Origin: SHLJ01 sp041618535
GTDB lineage: Bacteria; Bacteroidota; Bacteroidia; Flavobacteriales; Flavobacteriaceae
Length of the DNA: 20,215 bases
Assembly: GCA_041618535.1 (NCBI GenBank)
Contig: JBFKFP010000040.1
Location: 1 to 20,215, forward strand
Reading direction: 5' to 3'
Both the position numbers and the translations under genes were made by a program. Position 1 is the stretch's first letter, and each line of letters opens with the position of its first letter. Shown in pieces: positions 7,297-14,243 of this stretch. The notes beneath the pieces are model-generated. The model was not told the origin of the DNA and ran no database searches. It saw only the letters and a list, made by a program, of their open reading frames with translations.

Positions 7297-7641
7297 TTAT
7301 TTTACCTTATCCACAATAGCTTTAAAAGCTTGGGGGTCATTCATTGCCAAATCAGCTAAAACCTTTCTGTTCAACTGAATGTCGTTGGCTTTTAATAAGC
7401 CCATGAATTTTGAATAAGATAAACCATGCTCTCTGGTACCGGCATTGATTCGGGTAATCCACAAAGCTCTGAATGTTCTTTTTTTGTTTCTGCGGTCTCT
7501 GTAGGCGTATAACATGGCCTTTTCGACTGCATTTTTGGCTACTGTCCAGACATTTTTTCTTCTTCCGAAGTAACCTTTTGCGTGCTTCATGACGCGCTTT
7601 CTTCTGGCGCGCTTCGCAACTGAATTTACTGATCTTGGCAT
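7297..7641 (-). CDS. rplT: 50S ribosomal protein L20
   Basis: 114 residues, the usual L20 length. The start MPRSVNSVAKRARRKR, the KGYFGRRKNVW segment and LWITRINA are diagnostic. L20 binds 23S rRNA early in assembly of the large subunit and, in other bacteria, represses its own operon. It is the last gene of the conserved order thrS-infC-rpmI-rplT and is followed by a strong terminator. The start codon ATG at 7641 agrees with the family N-terminus. Confidence 0.98.
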   Translation of the reverse strand: MPRSVNSVAKRARRKRVMKHAKGYFGRRKNVWTVAKNAVEKAMLYAYRDRRNKKRTFRALWITRINAGTREHGLSYSKFMGLLKANDIQLNRKVLADLAMNDPQAFKAIVDKVK

Positions 7642-7666
7642 AATTTTCTGTTTTTTGTAGCAGGCG

Positions 7667-7723
7667 GATCACATGATCACTTTACAAGCCCGACTCCAGG
7701 GTTAATAATTTGTTGTAACCTGG
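7667..7723 (-). promoter_or_regulatory. structured rpmI-rplT intergenic region
   Basis: The 85-nt gap between rpmI and rplT holds the palindrome GATCACATGATC (7667-7678) and a hairpin in which CCAGGGTTA (7696-7704) pairs with TAACCTGG (7716-7723) with one bulge. It may be a site for L20 autoregulation or mRNA processing; nothing proves it. Confidence 0.3.
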
Positions 7724-7726
7724 CAA

Positions 7727-7924
7727 TTACTTCATGCGTAATTGCTTTTTGATGTTGTCGGCATCATTCTCATGCACCAAAGTGGAATGAGTTAATGCCA
7801 GCTTACGCTTCTTCGATTTTTTTGTCAGAATATGACTCTTGAAAGCGTGCTTTCTTTTGATTTTACCGGTACCTGTAACTTTGAATCGTTTTTTGGCACT
7901 GGATTTTGTTTTCATTTTAGGCAT
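7727..7924 (-). CDS. rpmI: 50S ribosomal protein L35
   Basis: 65 residues, very basic, with the typical start MPKMKTKSSAKKRFKVTGTG and the KRKHAFKSHILTKK segment of L35. It is a structural protein of the large subunit, lying between infC (24 nt upstream) and rplT (85 nt downstream) in the conserved operon. Confidence 0.98.
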   Translation of the reverse strand: MPKMKTKSSAKKRFKVTGTGKIKRKHAFKSHILTKKSKKRKLALTHSTLVHENDADNIKKQLRMK

Positions 7925-7948
7925 TGCTATGCTATTTTAATACTTCGC

Positions 7949-8509
7949 TTATTTCTTCTTTTTGATAGGAGCGATGAACATGATCATCCGCTTTCCTTCC
8001 AGTTTGGGCATCTGTTCTACTTTTCCAACTTCTGCCAGGTCCTGGGCCAACCTCAAGAGAAGGATTTCTCCCTGATCTTTATATATGATTGAACGTCCCT
8101 TAAAGAATACAAATGCCTTCACTTTAGCTCCGTCAGAGAGAAACTTCTCGGCATGCTTTTTTTTGAACTCGTAATCATGGTCATCGGTTTGTGGTCCAAA
8201 TCTGATTTCCTTGATCACTACCTTGGTTGCTTTCGACTTCAAGGCTTTTTCCCTTTTCTTTTGCTCGTACAGGAACTTCTTGTAATCCATTGCCTTGCAA
8301 ACCGGGGGTTCTGCATTTGGTGAAATCTCTACCAGGTCAAGTCCCAACTCGTCGGAAATGGCAAGGGCATCTTTAATTTTATAAATGCCTATTTCAACGT
8401 TATCGCCTACGAGTCTGACCTCTGATGCGGTTATCTTGTCGTTGATTTTGTGTTTGTCTTCCTTGATTTCCCTCCAGGGACGTCGTGTTCTTCTTCTTCG
8501 TATTGCTAT
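7949..8509 (-). CDS. infC: translation initiation factor IF-3, probable AUA start
   Basis: IF-3 keeps the 30S and 50S subunits apart and checks the start codon and initiator tRNA. The frame contains RLVGDNVEIGIY, LDLVEISPNAEPPVC, the KKREK linker helix, EIRFGPQTDDHDYEFK and KAFVFFKGRSI. The frame is open upstream through thrS and contains no ATG or GTG at the right place; an in-frame TTG at 8347 would remove most of the N-terminal domain. The family N-terminus (M-AIRRRRTRRPWRE) is matched if translation begins at ATA, 8507-8509, 16 nt after the thrS stop codon, giving 186 residues, a normal IF-3 length. Rare start codons are a known feature of infC (AUU in Escherichia coli), where they allow IF-3 to limit its own translation. 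The gene identity is certain; the exact start is inferred. Confidence 0.95.
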   Translation of the reverse strand: MAIRRRRTRRPWREIKEDKHKINDKITASEVRLVGDNVEIGIYKIKDALAISDELGLDLVEISPNAEPPVCKAMDYKKFLYEQKKREKALKSKATKVVIKEIRFGPQTDDHDYEFKKKHAEKFLSDGAKVKAFVFFKGRSIIYKDQGEILLLRLAQDLAEVGKVEQMPKLEGKRMIMFIAPIKKKK

Positions 8510-8525
8510 GGCTCGTTCTTTTAAA

Positions 8526-10472
8526 TTATTCTTTAAATTGTTTTAAGGTTGTACTTATTTCACCATGTACGATGTCGGCAAATTCACTTACACTAATCGT
8601 GCCTAAATTTTCGCCTCCGTGTTGGCGTACACTAATTTTATTCTCTTTTTCCTCATTTTCACCTACAACAAGAATATATGGAATTTTTCTGACTTCGGCG
8701 TCCCGAATCTTTTTTCCCATGGTCTCATTGCGGTCGTCGATGAGGGCGCGAATTTCGTTATTTTCTAGCAAATTTAAAACTTTTTGCGCGTATTTTTCGT
8801 ATTTCTCACTGATGGTCAGAATGATAACCTGTTCAGGCATCAACCACAGCGGAAAGTTACCTCCGGTGTGTTCCAATAAGATGGCTACGAATCTCTCCAT
8901 ACTTCCGAACGGGGCCCTGTGAATCATGACTGGCCTGTGGAATTCATTATCGTGGCCTTTATACTGCAGATCAAACCGCTCGGGAAGGTTGTAATCTACC
9001 TGGATAGTGCCGAGCTGCCACTGGCGCCCAAGGGCATCCTTCACCATAAAATCCAGTTTTGGCCCATAGAAAGCGGCCTCTCCGGACTCAACAACAAAAT
9101 CGAGATTCTTATCCTCTGCAGCTTTAATAATAGCCTGTTCGGCTTTTTCCCAATTGGCTGAATCACCGATATACTTTTCGGGATTTTCTGGATCCCTGAT
9201 CGATACCTGTGTTGTGAAGTTTTCAAAGCCCAATGAACCAAACACATAGAGCACAAGATCGATAACATTCTTAAATTCCTCATCCAGCTGATCTGGGGTA
9301 CAGAAAATATGAGCATCATCCTGTGTGAATCCGCGAACCCTCGTCAATCCGTGTAGTTCTCCGCTTTGTTCATAACGATATACCGTCCCGAATTCCGCAT
9401 ATCTCTTGGGAAGGTCTTTGTAGCTCCATGGCCTCGAATTATAGATCTCGCAATGATGCGGGCAATTCATCGGTTTAAGAAGAAATTCCTCTTCATCTTT
9501 TGGCGTATGAATAGGTTGAAAACTGTCTTCCCCATATTTGGCATAATGCCCGGAGGTGACATAGAGTTCTTTCTGGCCGATATGAGGAGTAATCACCATC
9601 TCGTATCCTGCTTTCTGCTGTGCGCTTTTCAGGAAGCTCTCGAGCCGGTTGCGCAAAGCGGCTCCCTTGGGAAGCCATAAGGGTAATCCCTGACCTACTT
9701 TCTGAGAGAAAGTGAACAATTCCAACTGTTTTCCCAGTTTCCTGTGGTCCCGTTTCTTTGCTTCCTCGAGTAACTCAAGATATTCTTTCAGGTCTTTCTG
9801 TTTAGGAAAGGAAATGCCATACACCCTGGTTAGCTGGGGATTGTTCTCGTCTCCCCTCCAATAGGCTCCGGCAAGGCTCAGAATCTTAACTGCTTTTACA
9901 ATTCCGGTATTCGGTATATGGCCTCCCCGGCAGAGATCGGTAAAGGAAGAATGATCACAAAATGTTATATCACCGTCTTCAAGATTTTCGATTAGCTCTA
10001 CCTTGAACTGGTTGTCTTGTTTCTTATAAAATGAAAGCGCATCATCCTTGGAAACAGGCCGCATTTTAAATTCATGCTTCCCTCGTGCGATCTCCAGCAT
10101 CTTTGCCTCTATCTTAGGAAAATCCTTGTCTGACACACTATGCTCACCAAAATCTACATCATAGTAGAAGCCGTTATCAATAGCAGGACCAATGGTCAGT
10201 TTAACTCCGGGATACAATTCTTCAAGCGCCTGGGCCATAATATGCGAACTGGAGTGCCAAAAGGCCTTTTTTCCCTCCGGATTATTCCAGGTGTAGAGAA
10301 TAAGGTCACCATCTTCGGTCAAGGGTGTGACAGATTCGATGGTTTTCCCGTTAAAGCCGGCAGAAACGACATTTCTTGCCAATCCCTCGCTGATATCCCT
10401 CGCCACATCCATGGGTGTGACACCACTTTCATATTGTTTAACGCTACCGTCTGGTAAAGTTATGTTGATCAT
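8526..10472 (-). CDS. thrS: threonine--tRNA ligase
   Basis: 648 residues, full length for a bacterial ThrRS. It has an N-terminal TGS domain (residues about 1-61) and an editing domain with His73/His77 of HSSSH and Cys181/His185 of CRGGH, which hydrolyses mischarged Ser-tRNA. The class II catalytic core has motif 2 (VYRYEQSGELHGLTRVRGF) and motif 3 (GSMERF). The probable zinc ligands are Cys337 (MNCPHH), His388 (DDAHIF) and His518 (MIHRAPFG). The C-terminal anticodon-binding domain starts near PEQVIIL. It charges tRNA-Thr in the cytosol. It is the first gene of the operon with infC, rpmI and rplT. Confidence 0.98.
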   Translation of the reverse strand: MINITLPDGSVKQYESGVTPMDVARDISEGLARNVVSAGFNGKTIESVTPLTEDGDLILYTWNNPEGKKAFWHSSSHIMAQALEELYPGVKLTIGPAIDNGFYYDVDFGEHSVSDKDFPKIEAKMLEIARGKHEFKMRPVSKDDALSFYKKQDNQFKVELIENLEDGDITFCDHSSFTDLCRGGHIPNTGIVKAVKILSLAGAYWRGDENNPQLTRVYGISFPKQKDLKEYLELLEEAKKRDHRKLGKQLELFTFSQKVGQGLPLWLPKGAALRNRLESFLKSAQQKAGYEMVITPHIGQKELYVTSGHYAKYGEDSFQPIHTPKDEEEFLLKPMNCPHHCEIYNSRPWSYKDLPKRYAEFGTVYRYEQSGELHGLTRVRGFTQDDAHIFCTPDQLDEEFKNVIDLVLYVFGSLGFENFTTQVSIRDPENPEKYIGDSANWEKAEQAIIKAAEDKNLDFVVESGEAAFYGPKLDFMVKDALGRQWQLGTIQVDYNLPERFDLQYKGHDNEFHRPVMIHRAPFGSMERFVAILLEHTGGNFPLWLMPEQVIILTISEKYEKYAQKVLNLLENNEIRALIDDRNETMGKKIRDAEVRKIPYILVVGENEEKENKISVRQHGGENLGTISVSEFADIVHGEISTTLKQFKE

Positions 10473-10491
10473 GGGCTTCCGTTTAAAAGGT

Positions 10492-10499
10492 CAAAGATA
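10492..10499 (-). promoter_or_regulatory. promoter -7 element for thrS operon
   Basis: The minus strand reads TATCTTTG, a perfect match to the Bacteroidota -7 consensus TAnnTTTG, 19 nt upstream of the thrS ATG. No clear TTTG -33 element is seen at the normal distance. Confidence 0.5.
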
Positions 10500-10558
10500 G
10501 TAAAACCCTCAGACCTTGCACTTAAAGGGAAGGCATTTTATCAGCACCTAAAAAATGT

Positions 10559-10598
10559 CAACAGACTGTTGTAAATCTGTAAGGATATGATATTTTAC
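10559..10598 (+). promoter_or_regulatory. candidate promoter with overlapping palindrome upstream of DinB-like gene
   Basis: TTG (10569-10571) is followed after 19 nt by TATTTTAC (10591-10598), a partial match to the Bacteroidota promoter. The -33 part overlaps a perfect 13-nt inverted repeat CAACAGACTGTTG (10559-10571), a possible operator. Confidence 0.4.
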
Positions 10599-10653
10599 AG
10601 ACTAATCGGAGCAGGACTTCAGAATTCGGTTTAAATCATCTAAATTAGCATTC

Positions 10654-11172
10654 ATGAACAAGCTCATTAAGGCGCTGATCAAGACCATAGATATGGCTAA
10701 ACCTGTTCTGATCCAACTTTCAGATCAGCAGTTCACAGACACCTCTCTACCACCTTATTATTCATGTATAGGAACACATTTCAGACATATCCTCGATTTC
10801 TATCGTTGCATTGATGAAGGCCTTGCGACTTCCGAAGTTGATCTTACAGCACGCCACCGAAATTCGGAAGTGGAGTTTAGCTGTGGTGCCGCCATCAGCC
10901 ATCTTGAGGAACTTCGTAAAAAAATTAAAGAATGGGCTGTGTTTCCGTCTGATAAGAAAATCTGGGTAACGGATGACCTGGGAGATGGAAGACAGCGACT
11001 TGAATACACCTTTGCCGCCTTGGCGGCACAAGCCAATAGCCATACTATCCATCATTTCGCACTTATCAACTTTATGCTCAATCAAATGGGAATCGCTATA
11101 GCCGAATCAGGATTTGGCTATAATCCCACTACTCCTAAACAGGATAATTTTAATCTGACCGATTTGAATTGA
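10654..11172 (+). CDS. DinB/YfiT-like putative metalloprotein
   Basis: 172 residues, all-helical in appearance. Histidines at the positions expected for the metal site of the DinB/YfiT four-helix-bundle superfamily are visible: His42/His45 in GTHFRHILDF and His130 plus His133/134 in NSHTIHHFALI. Members include thiol-dependent S-transferases and many uncharacterised proteins, so the reaction cannot be named. No signal peptide; cytosolic. It is monocistronic, with a candidate promoter and palindrome upstream. Its last 23 nt overlap the 3' end of the DUF6095 gene on the opposite strand. Confidence 0.8.
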   Translation: MNKLIKALIKTIDMAKPVLIQLSDQQFTDTSLPPYYSCIGTHFRHILDFYRCIDEGLATSEVDLTARHRNSEVEFSCGAAISHLEELRKKIKEWAVFPSDKKIWVTDDLGDGRQRLEYTFAALAAQANSHTIHHFALINFMLNQMGIAIAESGFGYNPTTPKQDNFNLTDLN

Positions 11173-11383
11173 ACACGCTGTCCAGAATGGTCCTGATTCC
11201 CTTAAAGCCCATGTAAATGGCACCTGCACAGATCAATAATGAAATTATAATAAGTGGAATGTAGAGTGGCTTCTCGGGATTGCCAAGGGCCACGTATAAC
11301 AAAGACGGGCCTGCAAACATCATAATGACCGTAATTATAAGGAACTGTATTCCTTTTTTCAGAACCTCTCTATCTGTTCTCAT
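11150..11383 (-). CDS. DUF6095 family small membrane protein
   Basis: 77 residues with two hydrophobic segments, about 12-32 (FLIITVIMMFAGPSLLYVAL) and 41-60 (IPLIIISLLICAGAIYMGF), so an inner-membrane protein. The pattern of a short basic start, a GPSLLY motif and two helices is that of the flavobacterial DUF6095 family, usually found next to murQ. Its ATG overlaps the last 14 nt of murQ, indicating translational coupling. Function unknown. Confidence 0.8.
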   Translation of the reverse strand: MRTDREVLKKGIQFLIITVIMMFAGPSLLYVALGNPEKPLYIPLIIISLLICAGAIYMGFKGIRTILDSVFNSNRSD

Positions 11384-12191
11384 TTAAATAGGCTTTTATG
11401 GCGTTCCTGACGCTTTGATGTTTATCCAGCAATGCACTGGCCTCAAACTCAGAAATACTGAGTGCATCCATCACCATTTTTGTGCCCCTGTCAACCAATT
11501 TATTGTTTGACAATTGCATGTCCACCATTTTATTTCCCTGCACACGTCCGAGCTGGATCATGGCCGCTGTGGTTATCATATTCAGGACCAGTTTTTGAGC
11601 TGTTCCGGCTTTCATCCTTGAACTTCCTGTAACGAATTCAGGGCCAACAACTACTTCTACCGGGTATTTGGCGGCTCGGGCAAGCGGACTGTTTTCATTA
11701 CACGTAATACAACCGGTAAGGATTCCATTCCGGTTACAGTGCTCAATTGCTCCCAGCACATAAGGTGTTGTACCTGAAGCCGCAATCCCAACAACGAAAT
11801 CCTTGTTGGAAATGCCATGTTCCTGAAGGTCGGCCCAACCTTGCTCAGTAGAGTCTTCAGCGAACTCAACTGCCTTCCTGATGGCAGAGTCACCTCCGGC
11901 AATAAGTCCGATAACAAGGTTATGCGGAACCCCGAAGGTAGGAGGGCATTCAGAGGCATCCACAATGCCCAACCTGCCGCTGGTGCCAGCTCCCAGGTAA
12001 AACAAGCGTCCGCCATTGATCAGCTTGTCAACCAAAGGTATTACGAGCGCCTCAACCTGGGGAAGGCTTTTTTCAACCGCATGAGGCACCGTTTTATCCT
12101 GTTCGTTGATCTTGCTGATCAACTCCATCACACTCATTTTCTCGAGTTCGTCGTAATGTGATTCTTCTTCGGTGGTTTTCCTGAATTCCAT
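11370..12191 (-). CDS. murQ: N-acetylmuramic acid 6-phosphate etherase
   Basis: 273 residues from the ATG at 12191. The frame also opens at a TTG at 12212, but the ATG start MEFRKTTEEE fits the family better. It cleaves the lactyl ether of MurNAc-6-phosphate to give GlcNAc-6-phosphate and D-lactate in peptidoglycan recycling. A SIS fold is seen with the sugar-phosphate loop GAGTSGRLG (about 67-75), the catalytic-region Glu81 in DASECPPTFG, and the second conserved region TGSSRMKAGTAQK. Length and motifs are normal. It is the first gene of a two-gene unit with DUF6095. Confidence 0.96.
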   Translation of the reverse strand: MEFRKTTEEESHYDELEKMSVMELISKINEQDKTVPHAVEKSLPQVEALVIPLVDKLINGGRLFYLGAGTSGRLGIVDASECPPTFGVPHNLVIGLIAGGDSAIRKAVEFAEDSTEQGWADLQEHGISNKDFVVGIAASGTTPYVLGAIEHCNRNGILTGCITCNENSPLARAAKYPVEVVVGPEFVTGSSRMKAGTAQKLVLNMITTAAMIQLGRVQGNKMVDMQLSNNKLVDRGTKMVMDALSISEFEASALLDKHQSVRNAIKAYLNENR

Positions 12192-12209
12192 TTGAGTAAC
12201 GATCTGTTT

Positions 12210-12217
12210 CAAAAGTA
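12210..12217 (-). promoter_or_regulatory. possible -7 element for murQ
   Basis: The minus strand reads TACTTTTG, matching TAnnTTTG, 18 nt before the murQ ATG at 12191. A convincing -33 element is not seen. Its position supports the downstream ATG rather than the TTG at 12212, which would lie inside the element. Confidence 0.35.
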
Positions 12218-12282
12218 ATCATTATAAACTATATTTATGCGAAAGTCAGCTACACCTTATCCCTCAATTGTTTTCCTGATTT

Positions 12283-13407
12283 ATGAAAATTCTACTTATT
12301 CCTGACAGTTTTAAAGACAGCATCGGTGCCAGTGAGATCATCGAGGCGTTAAGCCGGGGATTGAGGAAATCATTGCCTGATGTTGAAATACATGCAATAA
12401 TCGGCTCAGACGGTGGTGAAGGGTTCCTTGAATCGATTATTTCGCAGCTGGATGTTGAACAGGTTTATCATGACACCCTCGATCCTATCGGACGACCCAT
12501 CGAGGCCTTCTATCTACTAGATCGTCAATCCCGATCTGCATATGTGGAATTAGCACAATCGTCGGGTCTGGAACGCCTGGAGGATGATGAACGTAATCCG
12601 CTTTACACCACCACCGCGGGGACAGGCTTACAGATTTTGCATGCCATCAATAAAGGAGCTCAAACCGTTTATGTCGGTATGGGTGGTAGTGCAACCAACG
12701 ATGGCGGGATTGGATTGGCCAGTGTTTTGGGATTTACTTTCCTGGATGAAAGTGACCAAACCTTGTTACCAACCGGCCAGAACCTGGGAAAGCTCAGAAA
12801 AGTAGAGGGGGAATTCGCTTTTCCATATGTTAAGGTGATCGGCATCAGTGATGTGACCAATCCTCTCATTGGGCCTGATGGCGCTGCACCGACCTTTGCG
12901 AAGCAAAAGGGGGCTAGTTCAGAAGAGATAGATCAACTGGATCACGGCCTGAGAATCCTTGGAGACATGGTCAGTTTCCAGTTCGAAAAGGATTTGAAAA
13001 ACATCCCAGGGGCGGGGGCGGCAGGTGGAACAGGCTTTGGCTTGATGGCATTTCTTCAGGCCGAATTGCGTTCGGGTATCGATTTTGTTCTCGATCTCGC
13101 AGGGGTCGACAATTTGCTGCGTGAACAGCAGTTCGATCTAATCATTACTGGTGAGGGGCGAATTGATAAACAGTCCTTTCAAGGTAAACTTATTGATGGC
13201 GTTATCCGGGCATCTAAACCATATAAGGTACCCGTAATGGCGATCTGCGGACAATTAGACCTCAATGAGGAGGAGTGGAGGGACCTCGGATTGAAATATG
13301 CCACCACCATTTCCGGACCTGAGGTATCAAAAGAAGAGAGCATATTCAGGGCTTCTGAATTTATAGAACAGATTGTTCCCGATCTGCTCAAGCAGATCAA
13401 TCCGTAA
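12283..13407 (+). CDS. glxK: glycerate kinase (GlxK/GarK family)
   Basis: 374 residues, the usual length of the class I glycerate kinases that phosphorylate D-glycerate (2-phosphoglycerate product in characterised members) using ATP. Visible family motifs are the start MKILLIPDSFKDS, GSDGGEGF, the glycine-rich GMGGSATNDGGIG (near residue 130), GAGAAGGTGFGL (near 245) and ITGEGRIDKQSFQGK (near 288). No signal peptide; cytosolic. It stands alone, divergent from murQ, and its last 11 nt overlap the 3' end of the DUF4249 gene. No glyoxylate or tartronate genes are nearby to indicate the carbon source. Confidence 0.93.
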   Translation: MKILLIPDSFKDSIGASEIIEALSRGLRKSLPDVEIHAIIGSDGGEGFLESIISQLDVEQVYHDTLDPIGRPIEAFYLLDRQSRSAYVELAQSSGLERLEDDERNPLYTTTAGTGLQILHAINKGAQTVYVGMGGSATNDGGIGLASVLGFTFLDESDQTLLPTGQNLGKLRKVEGEFAFPYVKVIGISDVTNPLIGPDGAAPTFAKQKGASSEEIDQLDHGLRILGDMVSFQFEKDLKNIPGAGAAGGTGFGLMAFLQAELRSGIDFVLDLAGVDNLLREQQFDLIITGEGRIDKQSFQGKLIDGVIRASKPYKVPVMAICGQLDLNEEEWRDLGLKYATTISGPEVSKEESIFRASEFIEQIVPDLLKQINP

Positions 13408-14242
13408 TCGTGATAGACTGCTTATATTCCCCGGCAATAGCGAAATAACCGAGAGCGAAATTACCTGCATTATCAAGATTAGATAACTCGCCATTGTCTG
13501 TTTCGGTCGTGTTTATAATGTTTCCCCTTACGGTTACAGATGGCGTTTCAAAGGGGGACGTCTCCACGTTGCTCTGTTCAATCAACAGATTCATATAATT
13601 GTAGAAATCTTCGTCGATTCCCATAATGCTTATTTGCAGTTGGTCTCCCGGATTGATCTCTTCATCATAGAAGTAGGAAAAGGAAAAGGACTGTCCTTCA
13701 TAGAAGGTGTCTTCGGAGGCAAAGAAGTTATTGAAATCAAAATCGAAGAGATAAAAATCCTCCCGATCAGGAAAATCGGTGTAAGAAATTATAATCTCAG
13801 TGTCTTCATCGTTAAAAAGGGTGTCATCTCCCTGCTCAATGCTGTCAAAGGGCACCGACGGATTAAATCGTGCTGTTGCCACGTATGATTCGTCTTCAAA
13901 ATCTATTTGAAGAAACCATCTCCCGGACATAAGTTGGTCTGTCGAAAAGATCTCAGAATAAACTCCCGAGCCAGGTTCTTCTTCAATTAACAGCTGTTCC
14001 CCGCCATCCGGATCATCCAGGTTGCTCAAGGTTATTTGCTGAAGCTCCGCAGGAGAAACAGTTCCGAAGAAAGAATTTGTCTGTGATACCTTTATCCTAA
14101 CCATGGTTTGCGGTTGAGAGGTGTCTACCCGAATCAGTCCGTCCACGATCAGCCTGGGATCTTCAGATGGAACATCCACTTCAATTACATCCTCACAGGA
14201 ACAGAAGCCAAGAAGTAATATGATCAAAAACCAATTTTTCAT
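13397..14242 (-). CDS. DUF4249 family outer-membrane lipoprotein
   Basis: 281 residues from the ATG at 14242; the frame runs further upstream into the receptor gene, but MKNWFLIILLLGFCSCEDV is a lipoprotein signal peptide, so this is the start. The acylated cysteine is probably Cys16 (followed by EDV), with Cys14 also possible. The mature protein is acidic, rich in Phe/Asp and beta-strand-like, with the typical early stretch PRLIVDGLI. DUF4249 proteins are encoded in Bacteroidota next to TonB-dependent receptors, and here the ATG lies one nucleotide past the receptor's stop codon, so the two are coupled. It probably caps or assists substrate capture by the receptor; substrate unknown. Confidence 0.88.
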   Translation of the reverse strand: MKNWFLIILLLGFCSCEDVIEVDVPSEDPRLIVDGLIRVDTSQPQTMVRIKVSQTNSFFGTVSPAELQQITLSNLDDPDGGEQLLIEEEPGSGVYSEIFSTDQLMSGRWFLQIDFEDESYVATARFNPSVPFDSIEQGDDTLFNDEDTEIIISYTDFPDREDFYLFDFDFNNFFASEDTFYEGQSFSFSYFYDEEINPGDQLQISIMGIDEDFYNYMNLLIEQSNVETSPFETPSVTVRGNIINTTETDNGELSNLDNAGNFALGYFAIAGEYKQSITITD

Positions 14243-14243
14243 T

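Noticed and set aside
12192..12212. TTG start at 12212 for murQ
   Set aside because: The ATG at 12191 fits the family N-terminus, and the TTG lies inside a good -7 element.
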